Shown here in pieces: positions 15,835 to 24,778 of a DNA stretch of 64,000 nt. The position numbers and the translations under genes were made by a program. The stretch spans positions 39,846 through 103,845 of the forward strand of contig NZ_FMZA01000012.1 in the NCBI RefSeq assembly GCF_900102685.1, written 5' to 3'. Below the pieces are notes generated by a model. The model saw only the letters and a list, made by a program, of their open reading frames with translations. It had not been told where the DNA came from and searched no databases. This DNA comes from Melghirimyces thermohalophilus. GTDB taxonomy: Bacteria > Bacillota > Bacilli > Thermoactinomycetales > DSM-45169. Every line of letters begins with the position of its first letter. Position 1 is the first letter of the stretch.

Positions 15835-16717
15835 CGATCTCCACACCTTTCTCCCCACTCGTCAAATGAATAAACAAATCTTGCAACGAAACGGGACCCA
15901 CTTCCAACCCTCGTTGACTCGCTTCTCTCCGCTTTTCCTCCGTCAACTCTCCGTACACCACCACGGATTTCGTGCCCCCTAATCGTTGGGTGCTCAGTTG
16001 GGTCATATCGCTGCAGAAATCCTCCACAACCTGGTCAGGTCCGGTGATGGAAGCACCCCGTTCCATCAGCCGGTCCATCGGCTCCTGAAGAAGCACGTTC
16101 CCCTTGTGGATGATAACCACTTCCTCAAACAGGTACTCCATTTCGGAAACAAGGTGAGTAGAGAGGATAATGGTACGGGGGTGTTTGGCATGATCCTCCA
16201 ACAACTTTTTGTAGAAGATCTCTCGCGTAGGGGCATCCATGCCCAGATACGCCTCATCGAAAATGGTGATCGGAGATCGATTGGCCAACCCGATCGTGAC
16301 ATTTAGCGCAGCTTGCATCCCTCTGGAAAGCTTTTTCACCTGTTTTTCCAGAGGCAAGTTGAATAACTCGACGAGTTCGTCGGCATATTGGCGATCGAAA
16401 TGGGGCCGATAACGTTCGGCAGCCTCCAGCATCCCCTTTACTTTTTCCGTTTCCTCACTGTAGTCCGTTTCATAGACCAAAGTGACTTGTGACATGACGT
16501 CTCGATTTTCGAAGGCTTCTCTCCCACCGATGCGGACCTTCCCTTCGGTCGGTTCCCTAAAGGAAGCAAGCAGAGAGAGAAGGGTGGATTTCCCCGCCCC
16601 GTTTCGACCGATGAGACCATAGATTTTGCCACTTTCAAGATGTAAAGAAACCCTCTTCAGCGCCTCAAAACTGCCATACTTCACCGTTACTTGATTCACA
16701 TCCACATCGTAACTCAT
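15818..16717 (-). CDS. ABC transporter ATP-binding protein
   Basis: A 299-residue ATPase: Walker A GRNGAGKST near 40, signature LSRGMQAAL near 135, Walker B TIFDEAYLGMD near 155 and the switch His in LSTHLV near 190. The signature LSRGM deviates from LSGGQ, as in the YtrB/EcsA-like regulatory ABC group. ATG 16717 with GGAAGGGG six bases upstream is preferred; a TTG at 16723 would overlap the GntR stop. It belongs to a three-gene operon with GntR and a permease. Confidence 0.9.
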   Translation of the reverse strand: MSYDVDVNQVTVKYGSFEALKRVSLHLESGKIYGLIGRNGAGKSTLLSLLASFREPTEGKVRIGGREAFENRDVMSQVTLVYETDYSEETEKVKGMLEAAERYRPHFDRQYADELVELFNLPLEKQVKKLSRGMQAALNVTIGLANRSPITIFDEAYLGMDAPTREIFYKKLLEDHAKHPRTIILSTHLVSEMEYLFEEVVIIHKGNVLLQEPMDRLMERGASITGPDQVVEDFCSDMTQLSTQRLGGTKSVVVYGELTEEKRREASQRGLEVGPVSLQDLFIHLTSGEKGVEIDGTSK

Positions 16718-16719
16718 CG

Positions 16720-17094
16720 TCAACCCCTTCCTTTCCTTTTCAACTCTTGGATCAGTTGGACCATTTCCTTTTCTGAAAATCCTAATCGGTCCCCTTCCTG
16801 TATCAGTGGCACCACATATTGATCGACAAAAGCTTTTTTTCGCTCTTCCAATAACTTCTCTTTCGCCCCTTCCGCAACAAACATCCCCACGCCCCTTTTT
16901 TTGTAGATCACCCCCGCATCGACGAGCTGATTGATCCCCTTGGCAACGGTCAGGTGATTGATTTTATAAAACTGAACGAGCTGAGTTGTGGAAGGAATTT
17001 GGTCGTGCGCCTTCAGCTGATCGGTGACAATTTGGTCTTCGATCCGCTCTTTGATTTGCAGGTACAGCGGTTTATTCTCTTTCAATCGACTCAA
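16720..17094 (-). CDS. GntR family regulator, YtrA-type
   Basis: About 124 residues. The winged helix spans PLYLQIKERIEDQIVTDQLK to IPSTTQLVQFYKINHLTVAKGINQLVDAGVIYKKRGVGMFV. The short effector-less C-terminus is typical of the YtrA subfamily, which sits in front of ABC genes. TTG 17094 is preferred because AAAGGTGGTGA precedes it and SRLKENKPLYLQI is a normal start; the frame runs open to 17133. It probably represses its own operon at the repeat at 17142-17169. Confidence 0.85.
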   Translation of the reverse strand: MSRLKENKPLYLQIKERIEDQIVTDQLKAHDQIPSTTQLVQFYKINHLTVAKGINQLVDAGVIYKKRGVGMFVAEGAKEKLLEERKKAFVDQYVVPLIQEGDRLGFSEKEMVQLIQELKRKGRG

Positions 17095-17141
17095 TCGGAG
17101 ATCACCACCTTTGACGCATCCACACCATTTCACCTAAATGG

Positions 17142-17169
17142 TTATATAGTTGTGTATATGAGTATATAA
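17142..17169. promoter_or_regulatory. Candidate operator/promoter region of the GntR-ABC operon
   Basis: TTATATA and TATATAA are perfect inverted repeats 14 bases apart, about 50 bases upstream of the GntR gene. The position and spacing suit a YtrA-type dimer site. Confidence 0.5.
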
Positions 17170-17202
17170 GGAAAACGTTCCATCGTCAATCGGCTTTTGT
17201 TG

Positions 17203-17239
17203 AAAAAAACCGCCTCGGAAGATGCCTTCCGAGGCGGTT
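17203..17239 (-). terminator. Terminator of the kdgK-dgoD-eda operon
   Basis: Minus-strand stem AACCGCCTCGGAAG/CTTCCGAGGCGGTT with a four-base loop, followed by TTTTT. It lies just past the aldolase stop. Confidence 0.9.
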
Positions 17240-17254
17240 ACGATCCTTCATTGT

Positions 17255-17887
17255 TCAATGATCCAATGCTCGACGAAATCCTCTGGCCTTCTCTACGATG
17301 TGCTGGTATTCTCCCTCCTGCCAGTCCTCGCGACGGACCAGGCTGGAACCGACGCCGACGGCGACTGCTCCACTCCGAATGTAGGAGGCGGCATTGTCTG
17401 CATCGATGCCGCCGACGGCTACCAGCGGAACTTGGGGCAGAGGACCCTTCAGATCTTTGAAGTAGGAGGGGCCGGCGGCGCGGGCGGGAAACACCTTGAC
17501 CAAAGCAGCACCGGCGCGGTCCGCCTGGGCCACTTCCGTCGGGGTGAAGGCGCCGGCGATCACCGGCAAGCGATGATCCACCCCGTACCGGATCACTTCG
17601 GGATCCATATGAGGGGTGATCAAGTATTCCGCCCCCGCCGTCTGCGCTCGTTCCGCCGCCTCCGGCGTCATCACCGTGCCCGCTCCCACCGAGACACCCG
17701 GCAGCTCCAGCGCACGCAGGTCCTGAATCGCCTCCTCCGCTTCCGGCGTGTTCAGCGTCACTTCGATCAGACGGACGCCGCCTTCCGTCAAGGCTCGGGC
17801 CACATCGCCGACCTTGTTCCGCGGCACTCCCCGCAGGATCGCGATGATTTTCTCCTCTCGAATCTTATCCGTCAGCGTCTTTACCAT
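17255..17887 (-). CDS. eda: KDPG/KHG-type aldolase
   Basis: A 210-residue class I aldolase of the KDPG/KHG family. The catalytic Glu is in [19 protein letters not shown] contributes the phosphate/carboxylate site, and the Schiff-base Lys is in LVKVFPA near 132. It would split 2-keto-3-deoxy-6-phospho sugar acids to pyruvate and glyceraldehyde 3-phosphate. ATG 17887 overlaps the end of the dehydratase gene by seven bases. It is the last gene after a kinase and a sugar-acid dehydratase, which together make a complete KDG (or KDGal) route. Which epimer is used cannot be told. Confidence 0.9.
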   Translation of the reverse strand: MVKTLTDKIREEKIIAILRGVPRNKVGDVARALTEGGVRLIEVTLNTPEAEEAIQDLRALELPGVSVGAGTVMTPEAAERAQTAGAEYLITPHMDPEVIRYGVDHRLPVIAGAFTPTEVAQADRAGAALVKVFPARAAGPSYFKDLKGPLPQVPLVAVGGIDADNAASYIRSGAVAVGVGSSLVRREDWQEGEYQHIVEKARGFRRALDH

Positions 17888-19029
17888 TCTGCCACCGTCC
17901 CGTCCGCCCGTCTCCAAACGGGGTTTTTCCATTGATGTCCCTCTTTCGCCTTTTGTTCCACAACCTCTTCGTCTAGAGTGACCCCCAGACCCGGGGCGTC
18001 GGGGATGGCGACCCTTCCCGATTCATAGCGAAAAACTTCCCGGTTCTTCAGATAATCAAGCAAGTCGCTCCCCTGGTTGTAGTGGATTCCCAGGCTCTGT
18101 TCCTGGATAAACACATTGGGGGTGGCGGCGTCCAGCTGCAGACAAGCCGCCAGGGCTACCGGGCCCAGGGGGCAGTGGGGTGCGACGGCCACATCGTAGG
18201 CTTCCGCCATGGCGGCGATTTTTTTCACCTCGGTGATGCCTCCGGCATGGGACAAGTCCGGTTGGATGATGTCCACCACCCCTTGTTCAAACAGCTTTTT
18301 AAAATCCCAGCGGGAATACATCCGCTCCCCGGTGGCGATGGGTGTAGAGGTGTAGTGGGCGATTTCTCGCAGCGCCTCATTATGCTCGGGGAGAACCGGC
18401 TCTTCGATAAACAGGAGATGATAAGGTTCCAGCTCTTTGGCCAATACCTTGGCCATCGGCTTGTGAACCCGTCCGTGAAAGTCGACAGCGATGCCGAAAT
18501 CCCGACCCGTCGCTTTCCGGACAGCGTCCACCCGCTCCAGAACCGCCTCCACTTTGGAGAAGGAATCGATGTAATGCATCTCTTCTGTGGCATTCATTTT
18601 GATAGCGCGGAAGCCGGCCTCTTTTTTCTCCCGCGCCGACTCTCCCACATCCGATGGACGGTCCCCGCCGATCCAGGAGTAGACCTGCACCTTATCCCGT
18701 GCGGCTCCGCCCAAAAATTCATAGACGGCGAGGCCATACCGCTTCCCTTTGATGTCCCACAACGCCTGGTCAATACCGGCGATGGCGCTCATCAACACCG
18801 GTCCGCCCCGGTAAAAGCCGCCCCGATACAGGGTTTGCCACAAGTCCTCAATCCGGTTGGGATCCTGTCCCAACAGATAGGGCTCCAATTCCCGGACCGC
18901 AGCAGCTACGGTGTCTGCACGTCCTTCCACCACCGGTTCGCCCCAGCCGTCTACGCCTTCGTCGGTCTGCAATTTGAGAAACAGCCAGCGCGGCGGTACC
19001 TGGTACAGTTTCAACCCTGTAATCTTCAT
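17881..19029 (-). CDS. dgoD: Sugar-acid dehydratase, galactonate dehydratase-like (enolase superfamily)
   Basis: A 382-residue mandelate racemase/muconate lactonising enzyme-type protein. Metal ligands appear as the Asp in AVDFHGRV (~182), the Glu in FIEEPV (~208) and the Glu in ATGERMYS (~234); [11 protein letters not shown] holds the general acid/base His. The pattern matches D-galactonate dehydratase, which yields 2-keto-3-deoxygalactonate. ATG 19029 follows GGGAGGATCGGACG. It lies between a 2-keto-3-deoxy sugar-acid kinase and an aldolase, which supports the role. Specificity for galactonate over gluconate or arabinonate is uncertain. Confidence 0.85.
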   Translation of the reverse strand: MKITGLKLYQVPPRWLFLKLQTDEGVDGWGEPVVEGRADTVAAAVRELEPYLLGQDPNRIEDLWQTLYRGGFYRGGPVLMSAIAGIDQALWDIKGKRYGLAVYEFLGGAARDKVQVYSWIGGDRPSDVGESAREKKEAGFRAIKMNATEEMHYIDSFSKVEAVLERVDAVRKATGRDFGIAVDFHGRVHKPMAKVLAKELEPYHLLFIEEPVLPEHNEALREIAHYTSTPIATGERMYSRWDFKKLFEQGVVDIIQPDLSHAGGITEVKKIAAMAEAYDVAVAPHCPLGPVALAACLQLDAATPNVFIQEQSLGIHYNQGSDLLDYLKNREVFRYESGRVAIPDAPGLGVTLDEEVVEQKAKEGHQWKNPVWRRADGTVAEW

Positions 19030-19044
19030 CGTCCGATCCTCCCG

Positions 19045-19986
19045 TCAGCGTAATGTATCTTGGTTTCCCTCCATAAAGGCATCTAGCTCCTCCCGAGTGG
19101 GCAACGCTTCATAATCGCCGTGTCCGGTTACGGCGATGGCGCCCATCACCGCGCCGCGCTGGGCGGCCTCGGCCAGGGACAGATTCTCCAACAGCCCGGA
19201 GAGACAACCGGCGGCAAAGGCATCCCCCGCTCCCACCTCGTCCACTTCGGTGACGGCGGGGCTGGAGACGGTGCCGCTTTCCGTGCCGTTCGTATAGTAA
19301 GCCCCCTCTGGCCCCAGCTTGACCACCACATGGCGGGCTCCCCATTGTAATAGGGTTTCTGCGATACGGGGTGCATCAGCGTATCCAGTCATGATTTTTC
19401 CCTCTTCCAAGCTAGGGAGAACGGTTTCCGACCGGGAGGCGATACCACGAAACACTGATCGCGCTTGATCCGCGGACCACAGCCGACTCCGATAGTTGGG
19501 ATCAAAAGCGACAGGAATTCCGCACTGTGCCGATCGCTCGATGACCTTCTCCACCGTTTCCCGGCAGGAGGAACTTAAGGCTGGAGTGATACCGGTTACA
19601 AAAAGCAGCTTGGCCTGCTTTAGCCGGTCCTCGTCCAGGATCTCCGGCCGCATGCGGCTAGCCGCCGATCCCCGACGGTAATAGTAGATACGAGTCCGGC
19701 CGTGCACCTTCTCCTTGAAGTAAAGGCCGGTGGGGGCGTGTTCATCCCATTCCACCCCTTTTACATCCACCCCTTCTCCCCGCAAGGTCTGCTGAATCCT
19801 TCGGCCGAAAGGATCCGCCCCCAGACGGCTGATCCAGGAGACTTGATGTCCGAGACGGGCCAAACCGATCGCCACATTGGATTCCGCTCCGGCGACCTTC
19901 AATTCACATATTGCAGCATCGTCCAGCCGTCCGGGTTGAACTGGACTCATCAAGGCCATGGTTTCCCCCAGTGTCACGATATCCAT
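19045..19986 (-). CDS. kdgK: 2-keto-3-deoxygluconate kinase-like sugar kinase (PfkB family)
   Basis: A 313-residue ribokinase-family enzyme. It starts MDIVTLGETMALM, has the glycine-rich GAESNVAIGLARLG near 33, VAFDPNYRSRLW near 165 as seen in KDG kinases, and the catalytic DEVGAGDAFAAG near 245. It would phosphorylate 2-keto-3-deoxy sugar acids with ATP for the downstream aldolase. ATG 19986 is chosen as the normal family start with GGGGGG upstream. It heads the operon and is preceded by the 21-bp operator shared with gntP. Confidence 0.9.
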   Translation of the reverse strand: MDIVTLGETMALMSPVQPGRLDDAAICELKVAGAESNVAIGLARLGHQVSWISRLGADPFGRRIQQTLRGEGVDVKGVEWDEHAPTGLYFKEKVHGRTRIYYYRRGSAASRMRPEILDEDRLKQAKLLFVTGITPALSSSCRETVEKVIERSAQCGIPVAFDPNYRSRLWSADQARSVFRGIASRSETVLPSLEEGKIMTGYADAPRIAETLLQWGARHVVVKLGPEGAYYTNGTESGTVSSPAVTEVDEVGAGDAFAAGCLSGLLENLSLAEAAQRGAVMGAIAVTGHGDYEALPTREELDAFMEGNQDTLR

Positions 19987-20001
19987 CCCATCCCCCCGCT
20001 T

Positions 20002-20022
20002 TTGTTTATTATATTGAAACAA
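20002..20022. promoter_or_regulatory. IclR/KdgR-type operator upstream of kdgK
   Basis: TTGTTT-N9-AAACAA inverted repeat. It differs from the operator upstream of gntP (20917-20937) at only two of 21 positions. It overlaps a minus-strand -10-like TATAAT. Confidence 0.75.
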
Positions 20023-20098
20023 AGTTTATTATTTGTTACTCTTTTACCATACAAGATGGTTTGTCCACTTGGCAACTGAAAGAAGGAGGGCCGTAAAA

Positions 20099-20860
20099 AT
20101 GAGTCGAGAAAAACCCATGTATGGTACATCGATTTTGAAAGCGGTTTCGGTGATGCAGTGTATCAGTGAGCAGGAGGAACCGATGGGCGCTAGTCGGATT
20201 GCCCACCATACCGGTCTTCCTCGCTCCACCGTCTTTAAGCTATTGGATACCTTAACCGCTGTCGGTTTTGTGGAAAAATCGGCCCATGACGCCACCTATC
20301 GGCTGGGGATCGGTCTGGTCAAGCTGGCGGGAAACGCGATGGAGCAGCTGGACCTGGTTCAGGTGGCCCGTCCGTATCTGAAAGAGCTGAACCGACAGAC
20401 GGAAGAGACCATCCATCTGGGCATCCCTGAACACGATCAGGTGGTCTATGTGGACAAGCTGGAAAGTCGGCAAGCGGTACGCATGTACTCCCGCGTGGGC
20501 AAAACGGCCCCTTTATACTGTACAGGCATCGGCAAAGCGATGCTGTCCCGTTTCCCTCCAAAGCGGCTGGACGCTTATCTGAAAGAGGTACATCCAGCTG
20601 CTTACACCTCTCGCACCCTGACCGATCCGGAAGCGATTCGCCGGGATCTCGAGGCGAGTCGCAGCCGCGGCTACGCCATCGATCACGGAGAACACGAGGA
20701 GGATGTCCGCTGTATTGCCGTTCCCTTGTACCGGGGGGATAAAGTGTACGGTGCGGTCAGCATCAGTGCACCGGAATACCGGATGAACGCAGAGCGGGTG
20801 GCCCAGTTACTGCCCAAACTGTTGCGATGTCAGCAGAACATCTTGCACCGCCTTCCTTAA
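20099..20860 (+). CDS. IclR family regulator (KdgR-like)
   Basis: A 253-residue regulator. The N-terminal winged helix contains GASRIAHHTGLPRSTVFKLLDTLTAVGFVEK, and the IclR effector domain follows, with SRVGKTAPLYCTGIGKAMLS near 140 and GYAIDHGEHEEDVRCIAVPL near 200. ATG 20099 follows GAAGGAGG; a frame open from 20033 has no better start. It is divergent from kdgK-dgoD-eda and upstream of gntP, and both flanks carry the same 21-bp inverted repeat. It therefore probably controls uptake and breakdown of a keto-deoxy sugar acid. Confidence 0.9.
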   Translation: MSREKPMYGTSILKAVSVMQCISEQEEPMGASRIAHHTGLPRSTVFKLLDTLTAVGFVEKSAHDATYRLGIGLVKLAGNAMEQLDLVQVARPYLKELNRQTEETIHLGIPEHDQVVYVDKLESRQAVRMYSRVGKTAPLYCTGIGKAMLSRFPPKRLDAYLKEVHPAAYTSRTLTDPEAIRRDLEASRSRGYAIDHGEHEEDVRCIAVPLYRGDKVYGAVSISAPEYRMNAERVAQLLPKLLRCQQNILHRLP

Positions 20861-20869
20861 ATTTTGTTA

Positions 20870-20899
20870 TTGAAAGCGGATTCAACACAGGTGTATACT
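20870..20899 (+). promoter_or_regulatory. Promoter of gntP
   Basis: TTGAAA (20870-20875), 18-bp spacer, TATACT (20894-20899). The operator starts 18 bases downstream of the -10. Confidence 0.55.
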
Positions 20900-20916
20900 T
20901 CACATAATAATAAACA

Positions 20917-20937
20917 TTGTTTCTTATATAGAAACAA
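20917..20937. promoter_or_regulatory. IclR/KdgR-type operator upstream of gntP
   Basis: TTGTTTC-TTATATA-GAAACAA is a perfect inverted repeat between the promoter and the ribosome binding site, nearly identical to the site upstream of kdgK. Confidence 0.8.
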
Positions 20938-20954
20938 CCATGGGAGGGAGAAAC

Positions 20955-22304
20955 ATGTCCAATGCTTGGCTGATTGCCTCCGCTGTCTTCAGTATCCTTT
21001 TGATTCTGTTTTTGGTGATGCGCTCCAAGTGACAGGCCTTTGTCGCACTTTTGTTTACCAGTTTTGTACTCGGCCTGCTCTCGGGGATGCCGGTAAACAA
21101 AATCATCGAATCGGTCCAGTTCGGGATGTCGGACACCCTTGGCTTTGTAGCCATTGTGATCGGTCTAGGGGCCATGTTTGGCAGGATGTTGGAGGTTTCC
21201 GGCGGAGCGGAGCGGCTGGCCCGCACCCTGATCGACAAATTTGGTGAGGCAAAAGCACAATGGGCCTTAGTCCTCACTGGCTTTATCGTCTCCATCCCTG
21301 TCTTTCTCGATGTCGCTCTCGTCATTTTGATCCCGATTATCTACAGCCTCGCCCGCAAAACAAAAAAATCCCTGTTGTATTACGGAATTCCGCTGTTGGC
21401 CGGTCTGGCGGTCACTCACAGCTTTATCCCGCCGACGCCGGGGCCGATTTCCGTGGCCAAAATCCTCGGCGTCGACCTGGGTTGGGTGATTCTGTTCGGG
21501 GCGGTAGCAGGTATCCCTGCCGCCATCATCGCCGGTCCCGTCTTCGGCAGCTACATTTCCAAAAAGATTCACGCCGTGGAACCGGAATATATCCGCGCGG
21601 AACTAGGGGAAGAAAGCCCCTCTGACAAAGATTTGCCCAGCTTTGGGCTGATCAGCTTTCTGATCCTGTTGCCCCTGGTTCTGATTTTGGGCAATACGCT
21701 GTCTGACGCGGTCCTACCGGACGGTCATTCGGTAAAAACCGCGTTAACCTTTATCGGTCATCCCTTCGTAGCTCTTTTGATCGTCACCATCGCTGCCTTT
21801 TTCCTGTTGGGGCGGCTGCGCGGTTATTCCCGTGAAGATATCCAGTCCATCGCCACCAAGGCGTTGGAACCGGCGGGCATCATCATCCTGATCACCGGTG
21901 CCGGCGGTGTCTTCGGTCAGGTGTTGGTGGATAGCGGCATCGGCGATTTGATGGGCGAAATGATGAAGGGATCCAGCCTGCCGCCGGTTTTGCTGGCCTT
22001 CGTCATCTCCTCTGTTGTCCGGATGGCCCAGGGTTCAGCCACGGTGGCCATGATCACCTCCGCAGGATTGATGGCCCCCATCGTCAAAGCTCTGGGGCTG
22101 TCTGATCCATCCCTCGGGTTGATGGTGATCGCCATCGCCGCCGGAGCCACCATCCTGTCTCACGTCAACGACTCCGGGTTCTGGATGGTCAGCCGCTTTT
22201 TCGGACTTAGCGAAAAAGATACCCTCCGTTCCTGGACCGTGATGGAGACGCTGATCGCCCTGATCGGTTTCGGCGTCGTATTTGTTATCAGCTTCTTCGT
22301 ATAA
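20955..22304 (+). pseudogene. gntP: GntP family gluconate/sugar-acid:H+ symporter gene with an in-frame TGA
   Basis: ATG 20955 follows GGGAGGGA and opens a normal GntP frame, MSNAWLIASAVFSILLILF..., but TGA at 21030-21032 is codon 26. The frame then continues uninterrupted (QAFVALLFTSFVLGLLSGMP...) to 22304, about 450 codons in all. Conserved GntP features follow: FVSIPVFLDV-like VSIPVFLDVALV, HSFIPPTPGP and SHVNDSGFW. Sugar acids would enter for the kdgK pathway. A restart at TTG 21051 has no clear ribosome binding site and would lose the first helix. Recent nonsense mutation, sequencing error or readthrough are all possible. Confidence 0.85.
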
Positions 22305-22311
22305 CATCAGA

Positions 22312-22347
22312 CGAAAAAACCCGTCGTCCCACTAGGTACGACGGGTT
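22312..22347. terminator. Bidirectional terminator between gntP and lrgB
   Basis: AACCCGTCGT/ACGACGGGTT around a ten-base loop. On the minus strand TTTTTT follows, giving a strong terminator for lrgB; on the plus strand the tail is TTGTCTGTTT. Confidence 0.8.
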
Positions 22348-22355
22348 TGTCTGTT

Positions 22356-23042
22356 TCATTTCACGAGGTGCAAAAGCAGCGGTCCTATGAAAGCGGTGGC
22401 AACAGCAGCCAAGGTCATCGCCACGGTGCTGGCTGCCCCGACCGCTTCATCGTCTTCCAGCGCTCGAGAGGTGCCGATACCGTGGGCTCCGCTGCCGAAC
22501 CCGATACCCCGACCCAGGGTATGATCCACCCCCAGCCACTGAAACAGCAGGGGCCCACCGACAGCCCCCACCACTCCAGCCAGGATCACCAACACCGCCG
22601 TCAGTGCGGGGAGCCCTCCCCATTGTCGGGAGAGCTCCATCGCCACTGGAGTGGTGACCGATTGAGGGATCACGGTAACAGCCAAATGGGGATCCAGCCC
22701 AAACAGCCGAGCCCAGGCCCACCCGCCAACCATAGCCACCAGCGTTCCGATCAGAACGCCTCCGAAGATGGCAAACCGATACCGCCGGATCAGTTTTCGC
22801 TGGCGATAAAGAGGATAGGCGAAGGCGACCACAGCAGGACCCAACAGACTGTCGATCCATCGGCCGCCTTTCATATAAACGTCGTAGGGTATCTGAAACA
22901 GCAGCAACACAGCGATAACCAATACTCCCGCGGTTAAAACCGGGGTCAGCCATGGTTTTTTCCAACGGAGATACAACCGCCTCAGGAGAAGATAAGATCC
23001 CACGGTCAGGCCGGCATAACCGGCAGCTGCCCAGCCACTCAC
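22356..23042 (-). CDS. lrgB: LrgB/CidB family membrane protein
   Basis: A 228-residue membrane protein with several hydrophobic segments. LGPAVVAFAYPLYRQ near 75, VTVIPQSVTTPVAMELS near 130 and GFGSGAHGIGTSRALE near 185 are LrgB signatures. GTG 23042 overlaps the lrgA stop as GTGA, with GAAGGAGGTGG upstream. LrgA and LrgB are linked to murein hydrolase control, programmed lysis and, in Bacillus, to pyruvate transport (PftAB). Either role would fit here. Confidence 0.9.
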   Translation of the reverse strand: MSGWAAAGYAGLTVGSYLLLRRLYLRWKKPWLTPVLTAGVLVIAVLLLFQIPYDVYMKGGRWIDSLLGPAVVAFAYPLYRQRKLIRRYRFAIFGGVLIGTLVAMVGGWAWARLFGLDPHLAVTVIPQSVTTPVAMELSRQWGGLPALTAVLVILAGVVGAVGGPLLFQWLGVDHTLGRGIGFGSGAHGIGTSRALEDDEAVGAASTVAMTLAAVATAFIGPLLLHLVK

Positions 23043-23410
23043 CTTTCCACCTCCTTCCGTTTGGCCAACCACTGGCTAACAAAGGCGGAACTGGCCATCA
23101 CCAACAAGGTGTTGACAAGCACAATCACCGCCAGGGGGACGCCGTAGTTCATCACAAAGGGCAAATAATCCACCACCCCGGTGACAGCTGGAATAAACAG
23201 AAGGGGCAAATAGCCTAACAGCAGATTGGATCCCTCCTCCAGGAAAGAATCCGGCACCCACCCACTTAAAAGCAGCAGAAACAGAAGCAACATTCCGATC
23301 AGGCTCCCGGGAATCACCAGGTTTAGCGCCCGCTGGATCCAGATGCCCACCCCGTAAAACGCAAACAGACCGCCCACCTGTAAACCCGTGCGCAAGTGTC
23401 GCATAAGCAT
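23039..23410 (-). CDS. lrgA: LrgA/CidA family holin-like protein
   Basis: A 123-residue protein with four hydrophobic segments. The conserved core IPGSLIGMLLLFLLLLSGWV and the loop LFIPAVTGVVDY mark the LrgA/CidA family. ATG 23410 (MLMRHLRTG) follows GGGGGAGTGGAGATC; the frame is open to 23440. It is the first gene of an lrgAB pair coupled by a four-base overlap. It probably forms small membrane oligomers that work with LrgB. Confidence 0.9.
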   Translation of the reverse strand: MLMRHLRTGLQVGGLFAFYGVGIWIQRALNLVIPGSLIGMLLLFLLLLSGWVPDSFLEEGSNLLLGYLPLLFIPAVTGVVDYLPFVMNYGVPLAVIVLVNTLLVMASSAFVSQWLAKRKEVER

Positions 23411-23658
23411 GATCTCCACTCCCCCACTTTTCTCTATCAACGACCTTTTGTTATATAACAGTTTAACGTAAGATCAGCCTCATGCCAATTTCGTGGGGCG
23501 AATGGTCAGAGTGAAAATACATAAAAAAGGAACAACAGAAGTGGGTGGCTACTCTCTTTGAAATCGCAGAAAGCGAGGAATCTGGGGCAGTACGCAATAG
23601 GAAAGTACCTCCGAACAATGGGATGAATAGAAGCAAAAATAGACCGAAGGAACATTCC

Positions 23659-23940
23659 CCCGGGTTTCTCTTGTAGATCTACCAGTTTGATAAACGCCTC
23701 GACGTCATCAAAGATGGAGCTGACTTCATACAGTCCATTCTCAGCGGCGAATTTTGCATCCGATCGGGCTTGATTGAATGCCCGGTCCACATCCTCTTCT
23801 GAGGCACTTCCTACTTCCTCTAAGTCCTGAGGTTCAAACTGCTTGTTATCCAGGGACTCAACCAACGACTCCAGCTTCTTCTTCAAGGCTTCATCATGAT
23901 ATTGTCCCTCTTGAAGGGCTTGAAGCCCTTCTTGAACTAA
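23659..23940 (-). pseudogene. Gene fragment, acidic helical protein, no start codon
   Basis: Within a longer minus-strand open frame, about 94 codons read like a real acidic helical protein (LKKKLESLVESLDNK, AFNQARSDAKFAAENG, FDDVEAFIKLVDLQEKP). No ATG, GTG or TTG begins this part, and the flanking residues on both sides look non-coding. It abuts the truncated gene on the other strand, suggesting a rearrangement joint near 23945. The family is not recognised. Confidence 0.4.
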
Positions 23941-23997
23941 TCGTATTAAACGGATATAAATCCCGATTATAACTATTTCGTTGATTTTGACAGGGCT

Positions 23998-24705
23998 GTG
24001 AACATTGCAATGGAAGCCCAAGCTAAAGAGAAGCAAGAAAAGGAAACTGTAAAAGCTGCTGCAGGTGAACTTATGCACAAAGATGAGTATGAATTCACTT
24101 TTTATGATCCTCAAGATGAAGTCTGCGATCTTACTACAGAAGAAGAAGCAGGCACTTTCAAAAGCGTTGTTGAGTATTACAAAAATGGCGAGGTTAGCAC
24201 ACCTGAAGGAACGGAGTCCATTTGGGATGTGAAGTACTATAATACTATGTTTCCTACCAGGAATGATGAGTTATCATCCGGCTGGAATAATAGTGAGTTA
24301 ATTACTCGATCTTCTGTAAACGACCTTTCCAATGAACAAAGCTTATATGATGCGGACCCAGAAGGAGATCAGACCAATGGAAGTATCTCCGTTCAACTGG
24401 ACGGTGGCGGAGTCCCTACAATAGGTTGGACCTTCCCACTCGTGGATTCAACAATTGAGAATGTCTCGAACGAATTTGAGAATTACGGACGTTGGATTAC
24501 CACCATCAACGGTGGTGTAGAACAAACTGATCGGGTCTCAACTGAACCTGGGGTAAGAGTATCCAATTCTGCTGGTGATATTGGGTTTGATCATAGTCAT
24601 AAGTTAACGTATGTCCAAGACCCTGTAGCCTGTGGAGTCGGTTATGAAATAGACGAGAAGGTGGGGTATACAGGCGTACTTCGTCGCATTTTGTCAGATT
24701 TATAA
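23998..24705 (+). CDS. Hypothetical protein, probably truncated at the 5' end
   Basis: 235 residues from GTG 23998, acidic and without membrane segments or recognised motifs. Examples are YEFTFYDPQDEVCDLTTEEE and a Gly-rich DGGGVPTIGWTF. No ribosome binding site precedes the GTG, and the same frame stays protein-like upstream (NPDYNYFVDFDRAV) to a stop at 23947. The native start therefore seems lost at a rearrangement joint. Base composition is more AT-rich than its neighbours. A terminator follows directly. Function unknown; it may be a remnant cargo gene of the decayed toxin/immunity patch. Confidence 0.5.
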   Translation: MNIAMEAQAKEKQEKETVKAAAGELMHKDEYEFTFYDPQDEVCDLTTEEEAGTFKSVVEYYKNGEVSTPEGTESIWDVKYYNTMFPTRNDELSSGWNNSELITRSSVNDLSNEQSLYDADPEGDQTNGSISVQLDGGGVPTIGWTFPLVDSTIENVSNEFENYGRWITTINGGVEQTDRVSTEPGVRVSNSAGDIGFDHSHKLTYVQDPVACGVGYEIDEKVGYTGVLRRILSDL

Positions 24706-24711
24706 AGAAAA

Positions 24712-24750
24712 AAGAAGGAGGTGGTTTTGGTTATCCACCTCCTTCTTTTT
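24712..24750 (+). terminator. Terminator after the truncated hypothetical gene
   Basis: Perfect stem AAGAAGGAGGTGG/CCACCTCCTTCTT followed by TTT; it could also work in reverse for the lipoprotein gene. Confidence 0.85.
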
Positions 24751-24778
24751 GTGCTCTGAAATGAATTGGCGATCTCTT

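Noticed and set aside
18082..19053. Plus-strand open frame of 323 codons
   Set aside because: Antisense to the dehydratase gene, which has full motif support.
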